DNA of 64,000 nt from an uncultured Verrucomicrobiae bacterium (GCA_951813855.1 OX638380.1:1380876-1444875); one strand, 5' to 3'; shown: positions 37,827 through 48,051, numbered from the stretch's first letter. Numbers and translations are program-made. The notes: generated from the sequence alone by a model not told the origin.

Positions 37827-39727
37827 GTAACTGCCTACGTATTGGATGCCTTTTTTGACAAGAATGACCCATTAGTTCGTGAGTGCCGGTTCAACCCTGG
37901 CAAAGTTAGGCGGCCTGCAACTTAACGGCCAGTTCTTTTGCGGAAAGTGCCAGAGTTTCGACGATTTCCCACCCTCGTTTTTTGGCAGTGCTGATGACGC
38001 TGTACAGAGCGACGAAATCTCGAGCGCCTGCTTCGGTGCGAAAGCATCCGAAGATTTTCATGCAGAGTTTCATCATTCTCAAGTCGCGTTCGGCCAAATT
38101 GTTGGTAAAAGGGATGTTCCAATCCCTCACAAACCGAAGGAAATCCTCTTTTTTACCCTGGAGCCGTAACGCCAGATTATGGCCGGGACGTCGTTTCTTC
38201 CTGCCGCGCTTACGAGAAGATACGAGTGGATTCTCCTCATGATAGGTTATCGCCAGCGCCAACAATTCACTAAATCGGCGATCGATTTTTTCCCAGATCT
38301 CATCCGAAACGAAGGGCGAACCTCGATTGCCGGCTTGAGCGGCGCGATATTTTGCTCGCCGAACGTATCGTTCCAGCAGCAGCAGGAACCGATGCATTTT
38401 TTGAGCCCAAATCTCGCCTTGTTCCATGACCGCCTGCAATTCCCGCAATAGATGAGCATTGCAGTACCCATGAATGAGATCCGTTAATTTCGCATAGGAA
38501 GGCATGCAGTCATGAACCACTCGTCCCTGGAGAGACTCAAACATGGCGCCGCGGGTGGGCGAAATGCGATAGCACGTCAGGGTCAGAGTGCTCATGACGT
38601 GCAGCCACCAAAGGCGACCGCCGATGCGAAAACCAGTCTCGTCCAGATGCTTGGTCTCGGTTCCTTGCGCCACCTGTCGTTCCAATTTCTGGAGCACTTG
38701 AGCGATTAGTTTCGCCGCCCGTTGACACATCTTCTTGACCGTGGCTGAGGAGAGATCGACCTTCAAAAGCACGCGCATAATGTCCACGACTCGCCGCTCG
38801 GGCAGGAATTGAGCGACCCGCAGATAGATCACTTTCGCGGTCAAAATCGGGCCGAACTGGATCGGCCCGTCAACTCCCTTGGGAAAGGCGGCTTTGACCC
38901 GCTTGCCGCATTTCGGACAGGAGCAACTGTGAGCTCGATATTCCGTGTACTCCAGTTGGCGATTCGCCTCATTCTCGTCCAGAACTTGTCGCTTCTCGCA
39001 AGTCGAATCCCATTCGGTATCTGAATCGAGAGTTTCCCCGCAATGCGGGCAGACCTCCGGGTACCGATCCTCGTGATGATCCGGATGCGAACATTGTTCC
39101 ATGGTCCGGCCTTGATGTCCGGGTTGGCCACCTAACGGTTTCTTTTCGCACTGGCGTTTAGGTTGGCCGTTGACGGTGGCGTTTTTCTTTTTCAACCCAT
39201 CCGAAGAAGGCGGCTTGCTGCTGTTGCTACTGTCCTTGGCGGCTTGTTGCTTTAACTCCGTGATGGTTTCCGTTAATTCGCCAACCAAGGCGAGCTGCTC
39301 CTCTAATTGTTCCTGGAGCTGTTTCTCCCCGGAAGCGGCACCGTCGGACCGTTCGGCGGTTGCTGATTCGGAAGGGAACGTCGAAACGCCGTCTGGAATA
39401 GTTGCCGCGGCGTTACCATTCTCCCAGCGGACTTTTTCCTCCTTCAATTCGGTGATCTGATCCTTCTGCCGCTGGACCAAAAGTTCCAATTCTCGAATTC
39501 GGTGAAGAAGTTCCTGAATTCGCTGCCGCAACTCCTTGATTTTTGATTTCAGCAGCGGAAACTGCTGGAATAAGAATAGAAAGAGATTGATCCCCCGAGC
39601 TGGTTTCGTTTGAGGATCGCTGGAAGTCGATTCTGTTTGATTTGCAGAAACGCTCGCCATGACCCATAATAGCACGCTTCGAGCGTTTCCGCAAGGAAAA
39701 TTGAATATCGGATACGTAGGCAGTTAC
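37827..39727 (-). mobile_element. IS66-family element 1, innermost layer of nest 2
   Basis: 1901 bp. The ends read inward GTAACTGCCTACGTAT as inverted repeats. The 8-bp target duplication ACCGAGGC is at 37819-37826 and 39728-39735. It carries one gene only (tnpC), with no tnpA or tnpB, as in the ISBst12 subgroup. Confidence 0.93.
37906..39660 (-). CDS. IS66-family transposase (TnpC)
   Basis: 584 residues from the ATG at 39660 (39675 is possible). The N-terminal coiled coil (KSKIKELRQRIQELLHRIRE) is followed by SSNSSKPPSSDG, the zinc-binding region (CPHCGETL; CSCPKCGK), and the IS66 catalytic core (KHLDETGFRIGG; VVHDCMPSYAKL; NIPFTNNLAERDLRMMKLCMKI). It appears intact and is the youngest insertion in this nest. 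Confidence 0.92.
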   Translation of the reverse strand: MASVSANQTESTSSDPQTKPARGINLFLFLFQQFPLLKSKIKELRQRIQELLHRIRELELLVQRQKDQITELKEEKVRWENGNAAATIPDGVSTFPSESATAERSDGAASGEKQLQEQLEEQLALVGELTETITELKQQAAKDSSNSSKPPSSDGLKKKNATVNGQPKRQCEKKPLGGQPGHQGRTMEQCSHPDHHEDRYPEVCPHCGETLDSDTEWDSTCEKRQVLDENEANRQLEYTEYRAHSCSCPKCGKRVKAAFPKGVDGPIQFGPILTAKVIYLRVAQFLPERRVVDIMRVLLKVDLSSATVKKMCQRAAKLIAQVLQKLERQVAQGTETKHLDETGFRIGGRLWWLHVMSTLTLTCYRISPTRGAMFESLQGRVVHDCMPSYAKLTDLIHGYCNAHLLRELQAVMEQGEIWAQKMHRFLLLLERYVRRAKYRAAQAGNRGSPFVSDEIWEKIDRRFSELLALAITYHEENPLVSSRKRGRKKRRPGHNLALRLQGKKEDFLRFVRDWNIPFTNNLAERDLRMMKLCMKIFGCFRTEAGARDFVALYSVISTAKKRGWEIVETLALSAKELAVKLQAA

Positions 39728-39735
39728 ACCGAGGC

Positions 39736-39955
39736 TTTCAAAATCGCCCGGAAGCAACATCCCGCTGTCGAATCAGCCATCAACCATTTGGAACACCGAG
39801 GCCTCAATCGAGTCTACTCCTACGGCTCAGACGGATTCAAACGCACCGTAGCTCTAGCCGTTCTCTGTGCCAATTGTTGTCGCCTTGGCAGCCTCGTTCG
39901 AAACAAGGAGCTGCAGCGTCTCTCCAAGCCATTGGTTCGTCCGAAAGCGGCTTAA
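39736..39955 (+). pseudogene. ISNCY-type transposase, 3' piece
   Basis: Encodes FKIARKQHPAVESAINHLEH, then RVYSYGSDGFKRTVALAVL, the conserved C-terminal end of ISNCY-type transposases. It continues the frame of 36619-37826 exactly once the IS66 element and one duplication copy are removed. Confidence 0.9.
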
Positions 39956-40138
39956 CTAAATCGCCAAATCAATGTCAAGAATGGGAGGGGTGCGTCTTGA
40001 ATTCTGTAAAAGATCAAAAAAAATACAATTTAAGATAAATATGTCGATTTAACCACTTATTTCGATCTAATTTGAAATTATTTTTTTTAGTTTTTAAAGA
40101 AATCAACTATGAATTTTGACTTTTGGACTTGACACTAA

Positions 40139-42505
40139 TTACATGGCAATGGCTTTTTTGCCTGCCTCAAAACCTGCCTTATACGCTGCTTCGTATACCT
40201 CGGCACACTTGGAGCCGTAGCCGTAGCGATGTCCCAAACTCGCTCCCGAAAGCTTCGTATAGCCATACCACATGATTTGATTTCCGGGTTCGGTGTCATG
40301 CTTGCGACCGCGGTAGCCTCCCAGCTCGGCTACCAACCGAACCGCGTTGCCCAACTCATTCGGCAATTTCATCTTGAGTGCCAAGGCGTAGTGCTTTAAA
40401 AAACTCAGTTCCTCATCGCTGAACATTAATTTCGGATCGCAATCAGGCACTTGGCGACCCAAGAGCGTCATCACCATGATACGCCAAGCGATCACGGCAT
40501 TGATCGCGATGGCACGTTGTAATCTGCTGGCGGTACGGAACATCAAGTATTCGGCTTTGCATCCCGATTTGAGGACTCGAAAAAAATCCTCGATCCGCCA
40601 ACGTTGATGATAAAACCTCACCATTTCGGCGGCTTTTTCGGCATCTTTGACGTCCACGCTAGTCAATAAATACCACTGGATGGGTTTTTCCTCTTCGGGC
40701 GGGTCGGTTTCCTCGACATGAACGGCGGAGAGCCGGACCGGTTCGGCCTGGGGACAAGTTTTCGTCGCGGGCAGCGTCACATGACAGAACCGCAAAGCGC
40801 AGCGCGCCACTCGCTTCTTCCGCGTTGGTCGAGCTGCCTTGCGGCTGGATTTCGGGCGTTCCGTCAGACCGTCGACTTCCAGGCTCAAATGATCCACGGG
40901 CCGTTGACGTTTGATGGTGGCGAATAGTTTCGCTTCTTCAGGCTTTAGTTTTCGGTCGTGTCGGGCTCGCACCAGTAGTTCCGTTCGAGGGCGTTGACGC
41001 TGAGCGTGAAATAATTCGAACAGGTCCGCTTCGCGATCGCACACCGAGATGACCTGCGTTCGGCGAGTCAGTTGACTCGCCGCGTCGGTGCAATCTTTCC
41101 AGCCAGCCAACCAACGTTGTGAGGCCAAGCGTTCTGTTTTGGCGGCGACTTCAGGTGCCGGATCAAATCCCAAGCGCAACAGCCCCAAAGGCAGACCTTG
41201 ATCGGTGACCGCCAAAGTAGCGTGAAGATGCAGGCCGAAGGCCTTGGCCTGGGTTTGATTCTGCCCGATAACGCTCAAGTCTTCGCACCCGGGGCGAGTG
41301 GTGAAATTGAAATCGGTGCCGTCTTGAATCGCCAGCACCGTCTTTTGACCGCGCATGCGTCGGAGGCTGCGTTCCCGATGTGGCGCCAAGATGTTGGTCA
41401 CCGTGACCTCCGAGGTCTCCGGTTGCTCAATCAAACGATAATAGCCGCAGATCGCCGCTTCATCGCTCTGGTCGTTGGCATTGATGGCTCGCCCCGGATA
41501 CTCCGCCAGCAGCGAAGCACTTTTGATCAGTCGGGCTGTCAAGCGCTGATCCCCCAACCTGGCTTCTCCAAACTCAGTCGCGGCCCATTCTTCTGAATTC
41601 AGTCCCGCTCCGATCGGCAGCGTGACCGCCAGCTCAACCCAGGGAACTCCCAGACGCCGGCGCCAATCGCGCCGCAAGGGTTTCACGAATATCCGCTTGA
41701 TCGTTTTTTGGCGAAGGTTTTTTCGATCCTGCCGTCCTCGCCCGGCCGTTTTCCCGACCCAGATGAAATTGGCGGCCTTGAGACAGGTTCCTTGGTAACC
41801 CTCGTCCAGATAGGTTTCCACCAGCCAAGGTTCTTGATTGTAGCAGGCTTGAAATTCCTCGGGCAGCCGGCGCAACAGAGTTCCTAGCAGGTGACTCGCC
41901 AGATTCCGGCAGCGGACCCTGGAGCGGATCAAGAATCGATTCAGGCAAACCATTCGATCAAGCTGAGCCTTTCGCACCGACTCCGACCAGGCTATCCAGT
42001 GATCCCGCGCCCGAACTTTCAAGGCCGCGGCGGCAAAGCCGGCGGCCCCCAAATAGCCATGCTCCGAATGGAACAGATAGCGCAGTTGCTGACCGGCGAA
42101 AGTCGCGATCCCCTGGGGATGCTCTCGAGCGATCAGGGTGTTCCAAATGGCTCGATCCTCCGAAGTTTCAACCCAGATAATATTGAGATTCCGAACGGCC
42201 TTCAACTTGTCCGGAACCGCTTCGGGTTCCGGAATCGGCTAAGCTAACACGCGCGGCCCCGAGGACTTCACCGACGGCTGAGCGTCCGGCAATCGGATCT
42301 CCGGGTGGTTCGACGCCAACGTTCTCAGCACCTTCAAACAACCGGCGACCTGAAGCCGGCCACCTCGATTTCTAAAATCGAAAGTTTCGCAAACCCGGCG
42401 TCCGAAAGCATTCCGGCTCGTGAAAGTTTCAGCCGCTAAGAGGCCAATGATCCTTGATTGCGCCTCGGCGGTTTTCAAAACCAGATTGATGTTCCCTCGT
42501 TTCAC
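40139..42505 (-). pseudogene. DUF4338-IS4 (Tn5-like) fusion transposase with in-frame amber codon
   Basis: One frame runs from a GTG at 42505 to 40139 (789 codons) with a single TAG at 42239-42241 (codon 89). Codons 1-88 hold the N-terminal part of DUF4338 (FGRRVCETFDFRNRGGRLQV). After the TAG follow the rest of DUF4338 (GQQLRYLFHSEHGYLGAAGF ... VETYLDEGYQGTCLKAANFI) and a Tn5/IS4 transposase with QDGTDFNF, CDREADLFELF and YHQRWRIEDFFRVLKSGCKA, the YREK-type catalytic block. Without readthrough only a shortened protein from an internal TTG at 42205 could be made. Its last codon is now a TAA formed at the junction with the ISNCY end. Confidence 0.85.
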
Positions 42506-42564
42506 ACCCCGAAATTACTCGAAGTGAATCCCATTGTCCAGATCTTTTTTTATCTACACGGTAG

Positions 42565-42572
42565 CGCTAGTG
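42565..42572. repeat. Target duplication of the DUF4338-IS4 element, right copy
   Basis: CGCTAGTG, repeated exactly at 36403-36410. Confidence 0.85.
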
Positions 42573-44171
42573 ATGGCCGCCCGACTCTGAGCCCCTCGCT
42601 GATTTTTCGAGCACTGGGAAACCTTCCGAGCCTTGACGCCCGGTCGCAGAGCCCGTTCGGCTCGATTGTTGGTCGGTTCAAGCTTCGGATTGTCCCGAAA
42701 TCGAAGCAACTGGCCCTTTTGATTCTGTTTCCACAAGCTATTCAGCATCTTTTGATTATCCGGATCACTCAAGGATCGTGGTCTCAGATGATGATCAAGC
42801 TTTTGTTTCAAGGCGATCCCTTCCGTCCGAAATTCCTCCGCGGTCCAATGGCCTGCGAAATTCAAATCCCTCGCTTCCATGGCTTGCCGAAAGAGATCTT
42901 TCGTATAATTGGCGAACCACTTCCCTTTTCCAGATTTACGGTCGGCCAAACCGGTCAAATTTCGTTGCCGGTGAGCCAGGCATCTCTGCTGGGGCACGGA
43001 ATCAAAGCTCTGAGGTTGGTAACTCGAAAAGCCGTCAACGACCACGATTCCCTGAAACGAAGGATCGATCACTTGGGCCACCTCGACCGCACGGTGATGC
43101 CGTTCAATTTGATAATAAACCACATTCTCGTTGCAAAACGTCATCAAAAAATGGTCGCTTCCCCCGACTTTCCATCCGGTATCGTCCGTGTGAATGATCT
43201 CCGCTTGAGCCAGCTCCGCCTTGATTTTCTGAGCCAGTTCGCCAATTTTCCCTTGCTCCGCCGCCTTCAGAGCCTTCTGGGTGATCGCGCTTTGGGTCAC
43301 GGGGATCTGGAAAAAATCGTTGATCACCTTCTCCACCTGGCGCCATGACATTCCCGAATCGTAATGCAAGGCCAACGCCTATGCATCGATTCGGGGGCCA
43401 ATTCGATGAGCCGTCGCTCCAAACTGATCCTTCGCTAATTCAGGATGCGTGCCCCGGACCTGGTGTCCGCATCCCGTGCACTTCCCAACCTCAATCGAAA
43501 AGTATTTGATCACTCGGCCAATGAGTCGAGGCAGATCAATCGTCGTCGCGGTTTCCGAGGCCTGTCGTTCCAGTTTCGCCCCGCACTTTGGACAGGCCTC
43601 GGAATCCAGTGAAGCCTGAAACTCTTGGATTTCATCCGGTTCTCGGGGCTCCGGCGGCGGTTTATGGCGAAACTTTCCTTGCCCCGGTTTGCGACCGGGT
43701 TTGGGGGGGGGGTTCTTTGCGGTTGCCCTTGGAAAAAGGGGTGGCCGAACGATGGTTTTCTCTCTCGGATGCTTCCAGTTGTTGCCGCAAATCCTGATTT
43801 TCCCGTTCCAACTGGGCGGCGATCTCGGAATCTGCCGAGGGCGATGTGGGATCAGTTTGGCAACCACAGGAGCCGTTTTGTTGTCGCAAATCTCGGATCA
43901 ATTGCCGCAATTTCCGATTTTCGATTCGTAATTTCTGATTCTGTTGCTGCAATTTCCGATTTTCGTTTTGCAATGGAACGACGGGATCGGAAGAGGAAGT
44001 CTTTTCGGAAGAACCGGCTTGACCCTCACTTACCACCGGCCGCTGACGAAGGCAATGATTTTCCGCTCCCAGCGTCTCCACGCGCTGCATCGCAAGGTCA
44101 AGAGCCTTAATCAATTCCGTTGGATGCGCTTCATGCAGTCGATGAGGATCAATCCCCGGCATGCCGCTCAT
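42565..44171 (-). pseudogene. IS66 element 2 transposase, main piece (frameshift and amber stop)
   Basis: The N-terminal coiled coil (LQNENRKLQQQNQKLRIENR) is in one frame up to a run of ten C (coding strand, 43703-43712); nine would keep the frame into PPPKPGRKPGQGKFRHKPPP and the zinc-binding CPKCGAKL. A TAG at 43379-43381 then interrupts before ALALHYDSGMSWRQVEKVIN. The catalytic core follows (IIHTDDTGWKVGG; IVVVDGFSSY; NNRAERALRPGVK). The gene is cut at 42572 by the IS4-type element. Confidence 0.88.
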
Positions 44172-44251
44172 TATAGCCTCATTTGAAAAAAAGTCAAGTC
44201 GAACCCCGAAATTTCTTGAAAAAACCCCATTTTAACCCGCTAATCAATTAC

Positions 44252-44259
44252 CGATAATA
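44252..44259. repeat. 8-bp target duplication, right side of nest 2
   Basis: CGATAATA; pairs with CAATAATA at 36018-36025 with one mismatch. Confidence 0.8.
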
Positions 44260-45492
44260 GTTTGATCGGTGTTGTTCTTTTTTCAGAATGCCTTGTTGTA
44301 GCGTAAAGTTGCCGCAACTCACGCCGAAGCTTAACATCCCGTAACACATCCCGTAACAGCAACAATTTGTAACTGTTCAGGTACCGGTGTCGTATTTCAA
44401 ATTTTATTGGGCCAAATGTCCCGGATTATTTTTGACTGCAACAGGATGAGGATTCGGTTGGTAAGGCGATGGTCGATAACCGGTCTGAAGCGCCGACGAT
44501 AGGTCAAGGTTTCAATCGGATGACACGGGATGGTTCGTCATGAGTTTAGCGACGCAATGATCTCCGGAGTCATCGGCATCGAACGCATAGAAGATGTGTT
44601 GGAGTTTCCAGACTCGCAGCCATTCCGGGAGTCGAGTGGTGACTCCTGCAGTCGAGAGGAAGACGGTATTGGGGCGGCGGCCCGGCGGTGGTGGAACCGC
44701 GCGGGTCGCAATACGCTTGGTGATTTCAATTCTCTACGTCGACGTTGCCGACATGGCAACGCCAGCCCAAGGACATTAACGCTACTTGAAAACAAACTAC
44801 TTGGAAAAAAAGTTCCTTGATTGATACCCTCAAAGACCGGAGGCGCACCAGATATTGGCCAAATACGGTATTAGAAAGCGTGGGACAAAACGACCAATTT
44901 TCTCCAAATAATCTGGGAAATAACAATCCCGAACGAACGGAATCTCCTTTGTCTTGATTCCTTAGATCTTGATCGGAGAAGCTTTCACGGTGAAAGGCAC
45001 TCGACGGGTGGGCGAGCGGGCTAATGCTCTGGGTCCGGCTTGGATAATCCTCCGGCGACTCCTGTTACCCTGGCAGGACATGCCGTTACCTGGCTAAAAC
45101 GGTTACCGAGCCGGGTGCCGGACGGTCTCACGCTGAAAAACGTTCGGCAACCACGGAGTTCGAATCACTCGGCATGACGAATACCAAGGCGCATCGCAAT
45201 TAACTCGGGATTCACGACCTGATGACCAATGATTTTTTTTCTGCCGCCTCTACCATTTTGATCAACGATTAAATGTTGCGTCTCCGAGCTCGGTTTGAAT
45301 CCCAACCATCGGAAAGGCCGTAGTTTCGGCCAAGGGCTTCTTCAGTCCCTGAACGGCACAACCCCTAATCGTTCTGGAAGAGCGAATCCGACCTTCGCCA
45401 GCTCCGCGCCGAGCGGTACCGTCTGGTCTGCTTCGTCACGAACGCGGTCGCGGCCCGCTTGTCCGGGTAGGATCGCGGGATAACCGGAAACT
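44260..45492. other. Gene-poor region right of nest 2
   Basis: About 1.2 kb without a recognisable gene. Short open frames exist (for example 44530-44820, plus strand) but lack domain-like sequence. A short direct repeat (CATCCCGTAACA near 44335-44355) and a small palindrome GTTGCCGACATGGCAAC near 44747 are visible. It looks like decayed coding or former IS sequence rather than a promoter region. Confidence 0.4.
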
Positions 45493-48030
45493 TCAGTGGT
45501 TGAACAGGAATTCCTTGGTATTGATCAAGGCCCAAATGATGTCCTCGTAAGCCATGCGAACCGGATCGGGCAGTTCTTCGTCCGGTTTGTCGCCCGCATC
45601 GACCGGAGCGGATTCGAGTTTCCGATCCAAATAGGCCAACGCCAACTCCAATTCCTCGACGCTAGGGTAACGGCTCAAAGCCAACAGATAGATTTCGCTG
45701 ATCTTTTCTTCGGGCGACCGGGAGGCGTCCTGAGCCAACGCCGCCGCCCTGCCGGTATCGGCCGCCAGCTTCTTCTGCAAATCCCCGGAATTAATCAGAT
45801 GCAGGCTTTGAGCCAAGCTGGCCTCTTGGGAACGCTCGCATTCGCAGGAACTGGACGAATCCGGCCGGCCGAAAACCGTCAAAAAGTAATTGCCGCTGTT
45901 GAAACTGTTGTCCGGCAACTCCACGGCTCGGGTATCCGGCGGCAAACCGGCGAATGTCATTTCGGCTCCTATCAACTCATAAATCGAGTCATAGAGAATT
46001 TCGGCCATGAGCCGCTTGGGATAGTACCGGGAAAAATGCTGTTTATCGACGCCGTTATACTGATTGGGAATCGAACTCAACTGATAGGTGCGCGACTGGC
46101 AGATGAGCCGAACCAACCCCTTGAGATCGTAACCCGAATCGACGAAATGCCGGGACAAGGCGGCTAGCAAATCGGGATGGGTCGGCGGATTGGTCGCTCT
46201 CATGTCGTCCTCCGGATCGACGATGCCCCGGCCGAAAAAATGCTTCCAGTAACGGTTCACCAGCGATCGGGCGAAAAAGGGATTGTTGGAGTCCGTCATC
46301 CACCGCGCCAATTCCATCCGCGGGTCGGTGAGCCGATCGATCGCCTTCGGTTCGACGCCCAACCCCGCCGGACGTACGAACTGTCCGGTCTTGAGATTCT
46401 TGGTTTGAGCCAAGCCCGGCTGATGATAGACGATCTCCTCGCTCGGCCCCGATCCCTTGGTCCGCCCCAGCCGGGAAAAAAAAGCGGCGAACCGGTAATA
46501 ATCCTGCTGACTCCAGACTTCGAACGGATGATGATGGCATTGGGCGCATTGCAGGCGGACTCCCAAAAACAACTGGGCCGTATCCTCGACTTGCTCGTTG
46601 AGGTTTCTGACCCTCCGGTACCAGGCCACCGGCGGATTGTCCCGCATGTCCCCGGAAGCCGTCAGCAAGGAAGCGACGAACCGGTCGTAGGGCAGATTGT
46701 TCCGCAAGCTTTCCCGAATCCAATCGTGAAACAGGTAGGTGCCGCGTTTTTCGTTGTTATTGTTACGGCGGTTCCTCAGCAAGGCGCTCCACTTGTTGGC
46801 GAACAAGGCGCTATAGCCGGGATCTTCCAACAACGTATCGATCCAACGATCGCGTTTATCGGGGGACCGGTCGCGGAGGAACTCAATCGTCTCTTGCGGC
46901 GTCGGTAAGCGGCCGGCAACATCCAAAGCCGTTCTTCTCAAAAAAGTCGCGTCGTCGGCAGAGCCCGAAGGAGGCACGCCCACCGCTTGCAATTTGGCGA
47001 AAATAAAATCATCGATGAAATTGCCGGGCGGCGGCAATTGCTCGACGGGAGTGCCGAGGGGAACAGTCGCTCGAAACACCGCTACCTGAGATTGATACCG
47101 AACCATCACGCCGACCTCGCCGACCTGCTCGCGAAGCTTGACTAATCCCAGTTCGGTCACTTCAGCCATGCTCTCGACATTGGGTTCGTAGAGGGCCCCG
47201 CGCGTAACGTCTCGAAGACTGCCGTCGGTATAACGAGCCACGACCGACAGTTGCTGACTGTCGCCTGGCCGCATGACGCGGCGGTCGGGATAAACGCTAA
47301 TGGCTTCCACCGTCGGATCGCCGGGTTCGCCGTAAGGCATTCCTTGCCGAATCCAACGGTAAATCGTGTCGTAATCGACGGAACCCTTCTCCAACCGCTT
47401 GCCGCCTCCGTGCGGCAACTCGCCGGTGGCCTTGCGCAACAGCAGACTATGTTCCGGAGCGGCAGGAAAAATCCGCCGGCCCCGCGATTCGTAAACCAGA
47501 TATTCGTAGTCCTCCGTCGGTTCGAATCCCAACAGCGACAGGCGGAATCCGTTCTGCCCCCCGGACTTGCCGTGACAGCCGCCGCCGTTGCATCCGGTCT
47601 TGGTAAAGATCGGCACTACCTGGTTAGCGAAATTGATCGCCTGTTCCCGGCCGGTATCTTCGACCGTAATGTTGATCCGAGCCTCTAATCCGTCGGACGA
47701 TTCCACGCTCAACTCGGTCGAACCGTCGGCCAGCGGTTCCATCCAACCGGTCGCATCCACCGCCACGACCCCGGCCGGTTCGCTTCGAAAGACTACCTGA
47801 CGGGTATAGTCGCCGATCTTGCCGTCGGCGAACGCGGCGGTGACCAGCAACTGGCGCCGGTCACTGGAACCGATCAAACGAAAGTCCGACCGCTCTTCCC
47901 CGAATTCCAGTCCGCTGACCTTCACGTCCAACGATTCGGGAACCGAAGCGATCAGAACGCCGGTGGCCATGCCGAACAGGATCGACAAAAACCGGCGGCA
48001 CGGAAACAAGCGAAACAGGCAACGATTCAT
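45493..48030 (-). CDS. Secreted DUF1549/DUF1553 protein with Ig-like domains
   Basis: 845 residues. A signal peptide is followed by a bacterial Ig-like segment (VVFRSEPAGVVAVDATG), a cytochrome-like region with CNGGGCHGKSGG, a second Ig-like segment (SVYPDRRVMRPGDSQQLSVVARYTDG), then DUF1549 (LRRTALDVAGRLPTPQETIEFL ... CAQCHHHPFEVW) and DUF1553 (RMELARWMTDSNNPFFARSL, VNRYWKHFFGRGIVDPEDD). This architecture is characteristic of Planctomycetota and Verrucomicrobiota and is nearly always paired with a DUF1501 gene, as here (21 bases upstream). Its function is unknown; an extracellular role with carbohydrate metabolism has been suggested from context. Confidence 0.9.
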   Translation of the reverse strand: MNRCLFRLFPCRRFLSILFGMATGVLIASVPESLDVKVSGLEFGEERSDFRLIGSSDRRQLLVTAAFADGKIGDYTRQVVFRSEPAGVVAVDATGWMEPLADGSTELSVESSDGLEARINITVEDTGREQAINFANQVVPIFTKTGCNGGGCHGKSGGQNGFRLSLLGFEPTEDYEYLVYESRGRRIFPAAPEHSLLLRKATGELPHGGGKRLEKGSVDYDTIYRWIRQGMPYGEPGDPTVEAISVYPDRRVMRPGDSQQLSVVARYTDGSLRDVTRGALYEPNVESMAEVTELGLVKLREQVGEVGVMVRYQSQVAVFRATVPLGTPVEQLPPPGNFIDDFIFAKLQAVGVPPSGSADDATFLRRTALDVAGRLPTPQETIEFLRDRSPDKRDRWIDTLLEDPGYSALFANKWSALLRNRRNNNNEKRGTYLFHDWIRESLRNNLPYDRFVASLLTASGDMRDNPPVAWYRRVRNLNEQVEDTAQLFLGVRLQCAQCHHHPFEVWSQQDYYRFAAFFSRLGRTKGSGPSEEIVYHQPGLAQTKNLKTGQFVRPAGLGVEPKAIDRLTDPRMELARWMTDSNNPFFARSLVNRYWKHFFGRGIVDPEDDMRATNPPTHPDLLAALSRHFVDSGYDLKGLVRLICQSRTYQLSSIPNQYNGVDKQHFSRYYPKRLMAEILYDSIYELIGAEMTFAGLPPDTRAVELPDNSFNSGNYFLTVFGRPDSSSSCECERSQEASLAQSLHLINSGDLQKKLAADTGRAAALAQDASRSPEEKISEIYLLALSRYPSVEELELALAYLDRKLESAPVDAGDKPDEELPDPVRMAYEDIIWALINTKEFLFNH

Positions 48031-48051
48031 TGCGGTTGCGGAATTCGAAAC

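Larger units (their letters stand above)
36426..40141 (+). mobile_element. ISNCY-type element, third layer of nest 2
   Basis: The inverted repeats begin TAATTAGTGTC(TG/AA)GTCCAAAAG at 36427 and, on the opposite strand, at 40141. A 3-bp repeat CAT flanks it (36423-36425 and 40142-40144). Its own DNA is 36426-37826 plus 39736-40141 (1807 bp); the rest is the IS66 element 1. Confidence 0.85.
36411..42564 (-). mobile_element. IS4 (Tn5-like) element with DUF4338 module, second layer of nest 2
   Basis: The ends read inward CTACCGAGTAGACA (left, 36411) and CTACCGTGTAGATA (right, 42564). The 8-bp target duplication is CGCTAGTG. Its own DNA is 36411-36425 plus 40145-42564 (2435 bp). In the uninterrupted form the transposase would end AIAM-STR-stop with the TAG inside the terminal inverted repeat. 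Confidence 0.88.
36026..44251 (-). mobile_element. IS66-family element 2, outermost layer of nest 2
   Basis: The ends are perfect 18-bp inverted repeats, GTAATTGATTAGCGGGTT read inward at 36026-36043 and 44234-44251, starting with GTAA as is usual for IS66. The element survives as 36026-36410 and 42573-44251 (2064 bp together), separated by an inserted IS4-type element. Between its left end and the remnant of its transposase gene, 36044-36340 holds no gene that I recognise. Confidence 0.9.

Noticed and set aside
42239-43381. TAG reassigned as a sense codon, because two transposases have in-frame TAG
   Set aside because: hisC, sufT, the pyrophosphatase and atpC all end with TAG, so it is a normal stop in this genome.
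42506-44213. Direct repeat ACCCCGAAATT (42506-42516 and 44203-44213) as target duplication of IS66 element 2
   Set aside because: The true IS66 ends (GTAATTGATTAGCGGGTT) are at 36026 and 44251 with an 8-bp duplication; no inverted repeat is attached to the 11-mer.
45000-45200. Possible tRNA-like segment in the gene-poor region
   Set aside because: No cloverleaf with acceptor stem and anticodon could be formed.
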